From: Agrobacterium salinitolerans
Lineage (GTDB): Bacteria > Pseudomonadota > Alphaproteobacteria > Rhizobiales > Rhizobiaceae
NCBI RefSeq assembly: GCF_002008225.1
Contig: NZ_MRDH01000006.1
Coordinates: 826,316 to 890,315 of the forward strand
Length of the DNA stretch: 64,000 nt
Reading direction: 5' to 3'
Of this stretch, positions 7,308 through 15,489 are shown one piece after another (the stretch's first letter is position 1; each line of letters starts with the position of its first letter). The notes under the pieces were generated by a model. The model had not been told where the DNA came from. It saw nothing but the letters and a program-made list of their open reading frames with translations, and ran no database searches. Both the position numbers and the translations under genes were made by a program.

Positions 7308-7904
7308 ATGCGCCCCATCCTTTCGACAATCCTGATCGCAGGCACTTCGCATGTCGGCAAAAGCACCCTTGCGGGCCTGTTGAGCGATAGGCTGCGTTGC
7401 GAGGCAACATCGACCGACAGTCTCGCCCGCCATCCGGGAAGGCCATGGCCGCGCGTTCCGGTGCCCGTGGAGGAATATTACTCGCAGCTCTCGGCGGAAA
7501 CGATCCACTGGTTTCTCAAGATACATCATCAGAACATATGGCCATCGATCCGCACGATGATCGACAGCAGGTCAGGCACCGGCACGCCCGCAATCTTCGA
7601 GGGCGCGGCCCTGCGGCCGGAATTGATTTCGCCCCTGCTCGGCGAGGAGGTCGCCGGTGTCTTTCTCCATGCCGGCAATGATTTTCTTCTCGAGAGAATG
7701 CGTTCTCACGCCCGCTATCAAGATGCAGCGGCTGAGAAGCGGCGGATCATCGACGCCTTCATCGAGCGTTCGTTGCGGGAAAACACGGACATGCTGGCAT
7801 CCGCGCAGGAGCACCGTGTGCCGGTTGTCAATGTGACCCAGCCTCGGGCATTCGAGACCCTGCTGACCGATCTTGCGGCGCGTGCGGAAGCCCCTCTGCC
7901 CTGA
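7308..7904 (+). CDS. P-loop ATP-binding protein (small-molecule kinase-like)
   Basis: 198 residues from ATG 7308. A Walker A motif lies at the N-terminus (ILIAGTSHVGKSTLAGLLS), followed by a phosphotransferase-like core with IFEGAALRPELI, FLHAGNDFLLERMRSHARY and a long basic helix. The layout recalls adenylate-kinase-fold kinases such as the 2-phosphoglycerate kinase type, but no substrate motif is recognisable. No signal peptide or membrane segment. It has no operon partner. Confidence 0.7.
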   Translation: MRPILSTILIAGTSHVGKSTLAGLLSDRLRCEATSTDSLARHPGRPWPRVPVPVEEYYSQLSAETIHWFLKIHHQNIWPSIRTMIDSRSGTGTPAIFEGAALRPELISPLLGEEVAGVFLHAGNDFLLERMRSHARYQDAAAEKRRIIDAFIERSLRENTDMLASAQEHRVPVVNVTQPRAFETLLTDLAARAEAPLP

Positions 7905-8058
7905 TCGAAAAGCGGGTGCTCCAGCGCCACTGTGGCATCAATCCACCATGTCACCACCCGTTAACATCCCTGAACACCATATGAACCGGGACCTCAGGGT
8001 CCGTTCAGTCCGAGTGTGGCAAAACTCTGTCCATCAACTCCAATAAAGGGGAATGGGC

Positions 8059-8235
8059 ATGACAAAGCTGATCAGCCGACTGGCAATCTTCGCGTTTCTC
8101 ATGGCGATCTTCGCCATGTCCTTCGCCTCGCTCGTCGTTAATCCCAACCGCAGTTTCCAGCGGGTGAATGCCGGTGCGGCAATTGCCTGCCAGCACAGCC
8201 CGGCGCCCGCCGCCAATTGCCCCGTCGTACTGTAA
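8059..8235 (+). CDS. Small single-span membrane protein A
   Basis: 58 residues from ATG 8059, chosen because AAAGGGGA ends 7 bases upstream; an ATG at 8053 overlaps that site. One hydrophobic helix (ISRLAIFAFLMAIFAMSFASLVV) precedes a short tail with a cysteine-containing segment AIACQHSPAPAANCPVVL. The two cysteines in the exported tail could form a disulfide. No family recognised. It is followed 11 bases later by another protein of the same size and design, so the two are likely translated from one message. Confidence 0.6.
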   Translation: MTKLISRLAIFAFLMAIFAMSFASLVVNPNRSFQRVNAGAAIACQHSPAPAANCPVVL

Positions 8236-8246
8236 GAAGGGATCTG

Positions 8247-8423
8247 ATGATGACGACAAGCTTCTCCAACGGCCTGTTTTCCGCCCTGCGGCTGATGCTG
8301 ATGGCCTCGATCTTTCTCGGCCCGGTGGCCGGACTTGCGGTTTACAAGGCCGATCCCCGCCCGGCCTCGAAGGGCGCCGGATTCGTACTCCTCATGAGCC
8401 TGCAGCGCGGCGCGCTCGGCTGA
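8247..8423 (+). CDS. Small single-span membrane protein B
   Basis: 58 residues from ATG 8247 with AAGAAGGGA upstream. One N-terminal hydrophobic helix (LFSALRLMLMASIFLGPVAGLAV) is followed by a short basic tail KADPRPASKGAGFVLLMSL. It lacks cysteines, unlike its upstream partner. It could be a membrane-anchored regulator or an export signal on a short peptide. Function unknown. Confidence 0.5.
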   Translation: MMTTSFSNGLFSALRLMLMASIFLGPVAGLAVYKADPRPASKGAGFVLLMSLQRGALG

Positions 8424-8528
8424 AATTTCTGCCGCCCCACAGTTATTCGAACTGCATTTTCGCGTTTCTTTTCAGCTTCTTCGTATTTCTGTCGCTTGCC
8501 TGTCGAAATTGGCCTCTTATAATGGGCC

Positions 8529-10034
8529 ATGACAATAGCAAAACGAACGATTCCGCCCCTCACCTTCATCAGCCCCGAGCCTTTCGCGCCGCAGACATTC
8601 ACGGATCCGAAAGAAGCCGTGGCGGCTTTGACCGCGCTTTATGAACGCAATACGGCGTTCCTCATCAACTCCTTTACCGAACTCGCCAAGGGTGCGCCGA
8701 TTACCGGCCGTTACCGCGCCTGCTACCCGCAGGTCAGCCTTGAGACCGCAACCTTCGGCCATGTCGATTCGCGTCTCTCCTACGGCCATGTCACCGCCCC
8801 CGGCGTCTATACGACGACGATCACCCGCCCTGAGCTTTTCCGCCACTACCTGAAAGAGCAGCTGGGGCTTCTGATCAAGAACCACGGCGTTCCGGTAACG
8901 GTGTCGGAATCGGCCACACCCATTCCGCTGCATTTCGCCTTCGGCGAAGGCGCCTATGTCGAGGCGGCGGCGGCGTCTTCGCTCTCCGACGTGCCGCTGC
9001 GCGATCTTTTCGATACGCCCGATCTCAACAATACCGACGATCTCATCGCCAATGGCGAATATGATCAGGTGCCCGGCGAACCGGCGCCGCTTGCGCCCTT
9101 TACCGCACAGCGCATCGATTATTCGCTGGCCCGCCTCAGCCACTATACGGCGACGAGCGCCAGCCATTTCCAGAACTTCGTGCTGTTCACCAACTACCAG
9201 TTCTATATCGATGAATTCGCCGCCTGGGCGCGGAAATTGATGGCCGACGGCGGTGAAGGTTATACGGAATTCGTGGAGCCGGGCAATATCGTCACGCTTG
9301 CCGGTTCCGACAGGCCGACAACCGATATGACACTGGCGCGGCTGCCGCAAATGCCCGCCTATCACCTGAAGAAAAAGGGTCATGCCGGCATTACGCTCGT
9401 CAATATCGGCGTCGGCCCTTCCAACGCCAAGACGATCACCGACCACATCGCCGTGCTGCGCCCGCATGCCTGGCTGATGGTCGGCCATTGCGCCGGCCTG
9501 CGCAACAGCCAGCGGCTGGGAGACTATGTTCTGGCGCATGCCTATGTGCGCGAAGATCATGTTCTCGACGACGACCTGCCGGTCTGGGTGCCCATCCCGG
9601 CTCTCGCCGAAGTGCAACTGGCTCTGGAAGGCGCTGTGGCAGAAGTTACCGGCTACGAGGGCTTCGAGCTGAAGCGCATCATGCGCACCGGTACCGTCGC
9701 CACCATCGATAACCGCAACTGGGAGCTTCGCGATCAGGCCGGCCCCGTCAAGCGCCTGTCGCAGTCGCGCGCCATTGCGCTCGACATGGAATCGGCCACC
9801 ATCGCCGCCAACGGTTTCCGCTTCCGCGTGCCCTACGGCACCCTGCTCTGCGTTTCCGACAAGCCGTTGCATGGCGAACTGAAACTGCCGGGCATGGCGA
9901 CGGAGTTCTACCGCACGCAGGTCGCCCAGCATCTGCAAATCGGCATTCGCGCCGTGCAGAAGCTTGCGGCCATGCCCACGGAAACGCTGCATTCGCGCAA
10001 GCTCAGAAGTTTTTACGAGACGGCGTTCCAGTAA
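8529..10034 (+). CDS. amn: AMP nucleosidase
   Basis: 501 residues, the normal length for proteobacterial Amn. It hydrolyses the N-glycosidic bond of AMP to adenine and ribose 5-phosphate in purine salvage. The N-terminal regulatory domain carries the family stretch GRYRACYPQVSLETATFGHVD. The C-terminal nucleoside-phosphorylase-like domain carries ITLVNIGVGPSNAKTITDH, LMVGHCAGLRNSQ, LGDYVLAHAY and ALDMESATIAANGFR. A single gene with a VapBC pair immediately downstream. Confidence 0.95.
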   Translation: MTIAKRTIPPLTFISPEPFAPQTFTDPKEAVAALTALYERNTAFLINSFTELAKGAPITGRYRACYPQVSLETATFGHVDSRLSYGHVTAPGVYTTTITRPELFRHYLKEQLGLLIKNHGVPVTVSESATPIPLHFAFGEGAYVEAAAASSLSDVPLRDLFDTPDLNNTDDLIANGEYDQVPGEPAPLAPFTAQRIDYSLARLSHYTATSASHFQNFVLFTNYQFYIDEFAAWARKLMADGGEGYTEFVEPGNIVTLAGSDRPTTDMTLARLPQMPAYHLKKKGHAGITLVNIGVGPSNAKTITDHIAVLRPHAWLMVGHCAGLRNSQRLGDYVLAHAYVREDHVLDDDLPVWVPIPALAEVQLALEGAVAEVTGYEGFELKRIMRTGTVATIDNRNWELRDQAGPVKRLSQSRAIALDMESATIAANGFRFRVPYGTLLCVSDKPLHGELKLPGMATEFYRTQVAQHLQIGIRAVQKLAAMPTETLHSRKLRSFYETAFQ

Positions 10035-10055
10035 AAACAGCTGTCGCGGAAAGCG

Positions 10056-10093
10056 TCCTTGGTGTATAATTTCGAAAATCGCTACACCAAGGA
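10056..10093. promoter_or_regulatory. VapBC operator: perfect 11-bp inverted repeat
   Basis: TCCTTGGTGTA (10056-10066) and TACACCAAGGA (10083-10093) are exact reverse complements separated by 16 bases (10067-10082). The centre contains a TATAAT-like hexamer (10065-10070), so bound repressor would cover the promoter. The right arm ends 7 bases before the vapB start. Autorepression by the VapBC complex is the family norm; use of this repeat is inferred. Confidence 0.8.
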
Positions 10094-10100
10094 TTTTTCG

Positions 10101-10331
10101 ATGCGCACCAACATTGAACTCGATGACGCCTTGCTCGCCGAGGCAATGGAAATCACCGGCCTTTCGACAAAAAAGGCGACAGTGGAAAAGGCGTTGCGCG
10201 ATCTGGTGCGCATTCATCGTCAGATGCGTGCCCTCGACGCGTTGGAGGGCATGGGCTGGGAAGGTGATCTGGACGAGATGCGGACGGATTGGGATGCTGA
10301 GACGGACTGGGACGTGAAGAACACCAAATGA
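10101..10331 (+). CDS. vapB: VapB antitoxin
   Basis: 76 residues from ATG 10101. The N-terminal ribbon-helix-helix segment MRTNIELDDALLAEAMEITG, then KKATVEKALRDLVRIHRQ, is the type II VapB DNA-binding unit. The acidic tryptophan-rich tail (GWEGDLDEMRTDWDAETDWDV) would wrap the toxin. An ATG at 10059 extends into the operator and is rejected. Its stop overlaps the vapC start (ATGA), so the pair is translationally coupled. Confidence 0.9.
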   Translation: MRTNIELDDALLAEAMEITGLSTKKATVEKALRDLVRIHRQMRALDALEGMGWEGDLDEMRTDWDAETDWDVKNTK

Positions 10332-10717
10332 TCGTAGCAGATAGCTCTGCCTGGATTTCATTTATTCGAAAAGACGCGCCTACCCTCTCCGCCAAGTTTC
10401 GCGCCTTAATGGCGCAGGGCGAAATTCTGATCGGCGACATCATTCTTCTTGAGGTGCTTAGAGGCGCGCGTGACGGTCATCATGCGCGCCGACTTGAGCA
10501 GATGCTGGGCGAATTTCCCTGCGTCGCGATGATGTCGCCCCAGCTCGCCATCAAGGCCGCCGCCAATTACCGCTTCCTGCGGGAGCGCGGCTATACGATC
10601 AGAAAAAGCAACGACCTCATTATCGGTACCTACTGTATCGAGCACGGGCACAAGCTGTTGCAAAATGACCGAGACTTTCAGCCGATGGCCGATCATCTCG
10701 GTCTGCGACTGGCGTGA
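10328..10717 (+). CDS. vapC: VapC toxin, PIN-domain ribonuclease
   Basis: 129 residues. PIN-domain acidic residues are in place: D5 in MIVADSSAWI, a Glu in IGDIILLEVLRG (about residue 43), an Asp in KSNDLIIGTYC and one in LLQNDRDFQPMA. VapC toxins cut tRNA or rRNA in a Mg2+-dependent way and are held inactive by VapB. The four-base overlap with vapB and the shared operator make this a complete module. Confidence 0.93.
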   Translation: MIVADSSAWISFIRKDAPTLSAKFRALMAQGEILIGDIILLEVLRGARDGHHARRLEQMLGEFPCVAMMSPQLAIKAAANYRFLRERGYTIRKSNDLIIGTYCIEHGHKLLQNDRDFQPMADHLGLRLA

Positions 10718-10720
10718 GCC

Positions 10721-11191
10721 TCAAACCATCTTCACCGTCCCCTCCACGCGGATGGGAAAATTCACCGACCGTGCGATGAAGCATTTGTCATGCGCATCAT
10801 GGTGCAGCTCATCCGCCCGGGCGGGATCACCCTTCGAGATGGTAATGACCGGTTTCAGCACCACTTCGCTGAACTGCCCGGCACCATCCTTTTCCATGAC
10901 AAGCGTGCCTTCGGCATTGTCGACATAGTCTTCGACGATGATGCCGTTGACGGAGCAGAAATGCAGGTACCAGAGCTTGTGGCACGCCGAGAGCGAGGCG
11001 ACGAGCAGGTCTTCCGGGTTCCAGCGGGAGGCGTCGCCGCGGAAGGCGGGGTCGGAGGAGCCGGCGATGTCAGCCTTTCCCGAAGTGGAAATCGTATAGT
11101 CGCGCTCATAATCGCGGTAACCCGACGTGCCTTTGCCGCGATTGCCGGTCCATTTCACCTGCACGGCGTAATGATGTTCCTGTTCTGCCAT
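10721..11191 (-). CDS. OsmC-family organic hydroperoxide-type protein
   Basis: 156 residues. The OsmC/Ohr fold is shown by the peroxidatic cysteine segment LVASLSACHKLWYL (about residues 80-93) and a second cysteine in AHDKCFIARSVNFPI near residue 140. It would reduce organic hydroperoxides in the cytoplasm with a dithiol donor. It is convergent with vapC, 3 bases apart at the stops. A rhizobial repeat lies just upstream. Confidence 0.9.
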   Translation of the reverse strand: MAEQEHHYAVQVKWTGNRGKGTSGYRDYERDYTISTSGKADIAGSSDPAFRGDASRWNPEDLLVASLSACHKLWYLHFCSVNGIIVEDYVDNAEGTLVMEKDGAGQFSEVVLKPVITISKGDPARADELHHDAHDKCFIARSVNFPIRVEGTVKMV

Positions 11192-11205
11192 TTTAGTTCT
11201 CCCTA

Positions 11206-11270
11206 AGAGTTTTTCGTCGCCTTTTCCGGATGTAAAACCGCTACGCGGTTTTACTGGAAATGCTCCCGCG
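11206..11270. repeat. Rhizobial intergenic repeat, copy 2 (short)
   Basis: TTTTCCGGATGTAAAACCGC then TACGCGGTTTTACTGGAAATGCTC carries the same core as the elements at 6238 and 27362. The GTAAAACCGCTACGCGGTTTTAC section is a near-perfect hairpin. Confidence 0.6.
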
Positions 11271-12627
11271 TATCGCGCAGGTGGTCGAGCCCCTTGCGCA
11301 GTGTTTCGATGATTTCATCCACTTCCGAGCGGCTGATGGTCAAGGCCGGTGAGGCCAGCATACGGTCGCCGGTGGCGCGCATGACCAAGCCGTTGGCCAG
11401 GCAATGGTTGCGCACCGCGGTTCCGATATCGTCCGGCTTGGCGAAACGCCGGCGCGTCGCCTTGTCGGCCGTTATCTGCAGGCCGCCCATCAGGCCGATA
11501 TTCACCGCCTCGCCGACCAGTTCGTGATCCGTCAGGCTTTTCCAGCCTTCAGAGAAATAAGGGCCGATATCGTCGCGCACCCGCTCCACCAGTCCTTCCT
11601 CCTCGATGATGCGAAGGTTTTCCAGGGCGGCGGCGGCGCAGACGGGATGGCCGGAATAGGTGAAACCGTGATTGAAGTCACCGAGCTCGGAAAGCATCAC
11701 CTCCGCCACCCGGTCGGAGACGATGACGCCACCGATCGGCAGATAACCTGATGATAGCCCCTTCGCGACAGGCGCGAGATCCGGTTCCACGCCAAAATGC
11801 TGGTAACCGAACCAGGAACCGAGACGGCCGAAACCGCAGATCACCTCGTCGGAGACGAGAAGAATGTTGCGCGCCTTGCAGATGCGGGCGATTTCCGGCC
11901 AGTAGGTTTCCGGCGGCACGATGACGCCGCCGGCGCCCTGAATGGGTTCGGCCACGAAAGCGGCGACATTTTCCTCGCCGAGTTCATCGATCTTCGCCTC
12001 CAGTTCGCGCGCCGCCTTCAGGCCAAATTCGGCCGGCGAAAGATCGCCACCCTCCGCATACCAATAGGGCTGACCGATATGGGCCACGCCCTCGATCGGC
12101 AGATCGCCCTGCTCGTGCATCCATTTCATGCCGCCGAGCGAAGCGCCTGCCACGGTCGAGCCGTGATAGCCGTTGCGTCTCGCGATTACCCTGGTCTTTG
12201 TCGGATGGCCGAGCGCCTTCCAGTAAACCCGCGCCATGCGAAACCAGGTATCGGTGGCTTCCGAACCGGAATTGGTAAAGAACACATGGTTCATTTTCGG
12301 TCCGGCGCGCGAAGCGATCTTCTGCGCCAGAAGTGTGGCGGGCGGCGTGGTGGTGCCGAAAAACGCGTTGTAGTAGGGCAGCTCGTTCATCTGCCGCTGT
12401 ACGACATCGGCGATCTCGCGGCGTCCGTAACCGATATTCACGCACCAAAGGCCGGCAAAGGCGTCGAGATATTTTTTACCGGTGCTGTCATAGATGAACA
12501 CCCCTTCGGCGCGCTCGATGATGCGGGTGCCGGCGGCGTTGAGCTTGCCCATGTCGGAAAAAGGGTGAAGGTGATGGGCGGCATCGATGGCGGCGAGATT
12601 GGACATCGGCTTGGAGATTTCATTCAT
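11251..12627 (-). CDS. Class III aminotransferase (omega-amine/polyamine:pyruvate type)
   Basis: 458 residues from the ATG at 12627 (MNEISKPMSNLAAIDAAHHLHPFSD); starts at 12645 or 12708 are possible. PLP enzyme motifs: FFTNSGSEATDTWFRMARVYW, NGYHGSTVAGASLGG, LVSDEVICGFGR with the ring-holding Asp, and the Schiff-base lysine in LAPVAKGLSSGYLPIGG. The LHPFSD entrance motif is shared with SpuC and taurine/beta-alanine:pyruvate aminotransferases. The terminal amine of a diamine or omega-amino acid is the likely substrate, but which one cannot be told. Confidence 0.9.
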   Translation of the reverse strand: MNEISKPMSNLAAIDAAHHLHPFSDMGKLNAAGTRIIERAEGVFIYDSTGKKYLDAFAGLWCVNIGYGRREIADVVQRQMNELPYYNAFFGTTTPPATLLAQKIASRAGPKMNHVFFTNSGSEATDTWFRMARVYWKALGHPTKTRVIARRNGYHGSTVAGASLGGMKWMHEQGDLPIEGVAHIGQPYWYAEGGDLSPAEFGLKAARELEAKIDELGEENVAAFVAEPIQGAGGVIVPPETYWPEIARICKARNILLVSDEVICGFGRLGSWFGYQHFGVEPDLAPVAKGLSSGYLPIGGVIVSDRVAEVMLSELGDFNHGFTYSGHPVCAAAALENLRIIEEEGLVERVRDDIGPYFSEGWKSLTDHELVGEAVNIGLMGGLQITADKATRRRFAKPDDIGTAVRNHCLANGLVMRATGDRMLASPALTISRSEVDEIIETLRKGLDHLRDTREHFQ

Positions 12628-12755
12628 GACAGATCGCACTCCCATAAAGGCAACGGCGCTCACGCCGTCACGCCCGCCGAACATGGCCGGGCGGCTTCGA
12701 TTTGGCAAGGCTGGCGTTTTTTAGCGAGGCGGCTTGGACAAGCGGAGGCGGCTGG

Positions 12756-12784
12756 GTTTCTTCTCCCCGGCGGGGAGAAGAAAC
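12756..12784. repeat. Perfect 13-bp palindrome (GTTTCTTCTCCCC arms)
   Basis: GTTTCTTCTCCCC and GGGGAGAAGAAAC flank a 3-base centre. The same arms bound the larger element at 45284-45410, so this is a minimal copy of that repeat. It lies in the spacer between dagK-like and aminotransferase genes and could also act as a terminator hairpin. Confidence 0.7.
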
Positions 12785-12817
12785 AAGCGGCGATCGCTCG
12801 ATTCACAGTCGGTTGCG

Positions 12818-13726
12818 CTATGCGAAAAACGACCGCCCCACCAGAACCCTCAATTCGCCCGCATGAACTTTGAGAGCCACATCCCGTTCCATCGGCAACA
12901 ATTCGCCATCGATCACGCATCGCACGTCGTGGCGTTTCTTCGGAAAATGAAGCTCCACATCAGTCGAGGTCATGGCCGTCACGGCGTCGTTCTCCTTGAG
13001 CTTGCCGCGCAAAATGTCTAAGGCGAGTTTTGCAACGCCCGAGGGGCGTAGCGGATCGGTGAGGTAAAAGCCGAGATGGCCGCCGGAAACATTGTCTGCC
13101 ACCAGGAGCGAGTTCTGGCCGAACTCGTTGTTGGAGACGGAGATGGCCGAGACTTTACGGTACTGGGTTTCACCATTCACGGTATATTCCACCTCGAACA
13201 CCGGCGGATTGAGGATAACGCTGATGGCGGCGCGGATGCTTGCCTTGATCTTGCCGAGACGGGAGGCAAAAGCGAGATTGTTGCGGTAGCGCACCATGCG
13301 CGAATGCAGGCCAGCCGAAAACTGGTGAACGAAGAGGCGGCCATTGGCGCTGGCGATATCCACACTGGCAACTTCGCCATGCGCCAACGTCTCCAGCACC
13401 TGGCGAATATCGAGCGGCAGCTTCAAAGAGCGGGCAAAGAGGTTCATGGTGCCGGCCGGCACGATACCGAGCGCGATGCCGTGTTTCCAGGCGATGGCCG
13501 CCGCTGCGGAAATCGTGCCGTCACCGCCGCCGGCGATGATGCCTTCAATGCCCGGCTCATCGGCGGCGCGCTCCATTTCCTCGACGATATCCTTTCCGGA
13601 GACCAGGCGGCACTCGATGGCGTGGCCGGCGCGGCTGAAAACCTCGCGGGCATGGTCGCAATAGGCCTCCATGCCTGTGGTGCGAAACGTGCCACCGTCA
13701 CGATTGAAAATTGCAATGAGCTTCAT
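12818..13726 (-). CDS. Diacylglycerol/lipid kinase, DagK-YegS family
   Basis: 302 residues from ATG 13726 (MKLIAIFNRDGGTFRTTG); frames starting further up have no ribosome site. The kinase core motif IIAGGGDGTISAAAAIAWKHG, then LGIVPAGTMNLFARSLKLP, is the ATP-binding GGDGT loop and lid of the DAGK catalytic domain. The C-terminal half is the beta-sandwich of YegS-like enzymes. It phosphorylates diacylglycerol, or a related lipid, at the membrane. Confidence 0.88.
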   Translation of the reverse strand: MKLIAIFNRDGGTFRTTGMEAYCDHAREVFSRAGHAIECRLVSGKDIVEEMERAADEPGIEGIIAGGGDGTISAAAAIAWKHGIALGIVPAGTMNLFARSLKLPLDIRQVLETLAHGEVASVDIASANGRLFVHQFSAGLHSRMVRYRNNLAFASRLGKIKASIRAAISVILNPPVFEVEYTVNGETQYRKVSAISVSNNEFGQNSLLVADNVSGGHLGFYLTDPLRPSGVAKLALDILRGKLKENDAVTAMTSTDVELHFPKKRHDVRCVIDGELLPMERDVALKVHAGELRVLVGRSFFA

Positions 13727-13865
13727 GTTTCCAACCCGATCCAACAAGGCAGCCGCGCGTAAATGCCTGACCTTATATAGGGTTCCGAACACCATCGCGT
13801 GAAGATGCTCTTTTGCCGAGAATCGCTCTACCGCAACGCATCATTTCATGTTAGGGATCACTTAA

Positions 13866-13932
13866 GGTCATTTTCATGACCGCGCATCTCCAGTCAGGGC
13901 AGACCGCTCCCATACGGTCTTGCCCTTTTTTC
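13866..13932 (+). promoter_or_regulatory. Structured leader with intrinsic terminator before the MFS gene
   Basis: GGTCAT-TTTC-ATGACC (13866-13881) forms a small hairpin. It is followed by GGGCAGACCG / CGGTCTTGCCC (13897-13925; one unpaired base) and seven T residues. A rho-independent terminator thus lies 30 bases upstream of an MFS gene and after no gene on that strand. This suggests an attenuator, a riboswitch-like leader, or a small RNA gene. No known class recognised. Confidence 0.5.
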
Positions 13933-13961
13933 TGTGGGCCCTTCCCGCTTTTCAGGTCACG

Positions 13962-15206
13962 ATGAGCCACTCGAATTTCTCTGAAGCCCGCCTTGGCGCG
14001 GAGAATGAAGCCGTTTACACGGCCGCCCCTGCCGTGGCCCTCTCCCCGCTTGCCATCGCGCTCATCGAACTGGCGCTTGCCGCCGGCGGCTTTGGCATCG
14101 GCACCGGCGAATTCGCCATCATGGGCCTGCTTCCCGACGTCGCCGCCACCTATGGCGTCACCGTTCCGCAGGCGGGTTATGTCATCACGGCCTATGCGCT
14201 CGGCGTCGTCATCGGCGCGCCGATCATCGCGGTTCTCGCCGCGCGCATGACGCGCCGCACCCTGCTTCTCGGCCTGATGGGGCTTTTTGCGGCCGGTAAT
14301 ATCTTGAGCGCCGTTGCACCGGATTTCCTGAGCTTCACCGTTCTGCGCTTCATCACCGGCCTGCCGCACGGCGCTTATTTCGGGGTTGCGGCACTGGTGG
14401 CGGCCTCCATGGCACCGATCCACAAGCGCGCCCGCGCCGTTGGCCGCGTCATGCTCGGTCTCACCATCGCCACCCTGCTCGGCACGCCGCTCGCCACTTT
14501 CTTCGGCCAGCTGCTTTCCTGGCGTGCGGCCTTCATGCTGGTCGGCGGCATCGCACTTCTGACGGTGGCGCTGCTCTGGTTCTTCCAGCCGCGTGATCGG
14601 GTGGAGGAAGGCGCCAGCGTCTGGCGCGAACTCGGCGCTTTCCGCCGTGTGCAGGTGTGGCTGACGCTCGCCATCGCCGCCGTCGGCTTCGGCGGCATGT
14701 TCTCGGTCTTCAGCTATATCGCCAAGACCACTACCGATGTGGCGATGATGCCGGTTTCCACCGTTTCCATGGTGCTGGCGCTGTTCGGCATCGGCATGAA
14801 TGTCGGCAATGTGGTCGGCTCGCGGCTGGCCGATATCTCGCTCAACGGCACGATTGGCGGCATGCTTGCCTTCAACGTGCTTGTCATGACGGTGTTTGGC
14901 ATGACGGCGGACAATCCTTTCATGCTCTGCCTCTGCGTCTTCCTGATCGGCTGCGGTTTCGCCGCCTGTCCGGCCGTGCAGACGCGGCTGATTGATGTGG
15001 CGCAGGATGCGCAGACGCTGGCCGCCGCCTCCAACCACTCCGCCTTCAACATCGCCAATGCGCTCGGCGCCTGGCTCGGCGGCCTCGTCATCGCCATGGG
15101 TTTCGGCTACGCCTCCACCGGTTATGTGGGCGCGGTTCTTTCCCTGCTCGGGCTTGGCGTTTTCCTTGTTTCGGTCACTGTCGAGCGGCGTGAAAAGGTG
15201 GCTTGA
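13962..15206 (+). CDS. MFS drug/sugar efflux transporter (AraJ-CmlA type)
   Basis: 414 residues from ATG 13962. Twelve hydrophobic helices. The first carries GFGIGTGEFAIMGLLPDVA, the signature of the DHA1 AraJ/YdhP/CmlA-like group, and loop 2-3 has ARMTRRTLLLGLMGLF (motif A variant). Proton-driven export of sugars or drugs is typical of the group; substrate unknown. It is divergent from the lipid kinase and preceded by a terminator-like leader that may control it. Confidence 0.9.
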   Translation: MSHSNFSEARLGAENEAVYTAAPAVALSPLAIALIELALAAGGFGIGTGEFAIMGLLPDVAATYGVTVPQAGYVITAYALGVVIGAPIIAVLAARMTRRTLLLGLMGLFAAGNILSAVAPDFLSFTVLRFITGLPHGAYFGVAALVAASMAPIHKRARAVGRVMLGLTIATLLGTPLATFFGQLLSWRAAFMLVGGIALLTVALLWFFQPRDRVEEGASVWRELGAFRRVQVWLTLAIAAVGFGGMFSVFSYIAKTTTDVAMMPVSTVSMVLALFGIGMNVGNVVGSRLADISLNGTIGGMLAFNVLVMTVFGMTADNPFMLCLCVFLIGCGFAACPAVQTRLIDVAQDAQTLAAASNHSAFNIANALGAWLGGLVIAMGFGYASTGYVGAVLSLLGLGVFLVSVTVERREKVA

Positions 15207-15489
15207 GGTCGCCTTTTTAACAGCCAGCACCACCGCCTCCTGCCGCGGTACGGACCCTTGCGGAAATTTCACAATCAGGCGCTTGACTCTTTTCGGTTTC
15301 AGGCGCAACACGGCCTTACGCGCATGCCGATCAGGCACTGCGCGGATTTCAACGGAGCATCATTGGATGTCTAGCGACAGTAGCAGTCGATTGCCTTTGC
15401 CGAGACCGGCGAACGTGAACTGATCCGACCGCTGTCGGCTCACCACCGCGTTCGCCGTGATCGGCGAATCGACGGAAAGGTGAGCAATC
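15207..15489 (+). promoter_or_regulatory. Leader region of mgtE
   Basis: 283 bases between the MFS stop and mgtE. Near the end, TTCGCCG-TGAT-CGGCGAA (15451-15468) is a perfect hairpin 22 bases before the mgtE ATG. A TTGACT hexamer at 15283-15288 could be a -35 element. Structured leaders sensing magnesium precede some mgtE genes, but this one does not match the M-box pattern that I know. Confidence 0.35.

Noticed and set aside
8517-10361. 614-codon frame opposite amn
   Set aside because: It is an antisense shadow of a G+C-rich gene with strong codon bias; composition is rich in His, Arg and Gly, with no domain, and amn itself is unmistakable.
13756-13784. EcfG-like promoter for the lipid kinase gene
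   Set aside because: On the minus strand GGAAC-N18-TT is present, but the -10 reads CATT instead of CGTT and lies close to the start; too weak to call.
13851-15338. 495-codon minus frame opposite the MFS gene
   Set aside because: Very charged, low-complexity His/Glu/Arg translation, the usual antisense of a membrane protein gene.
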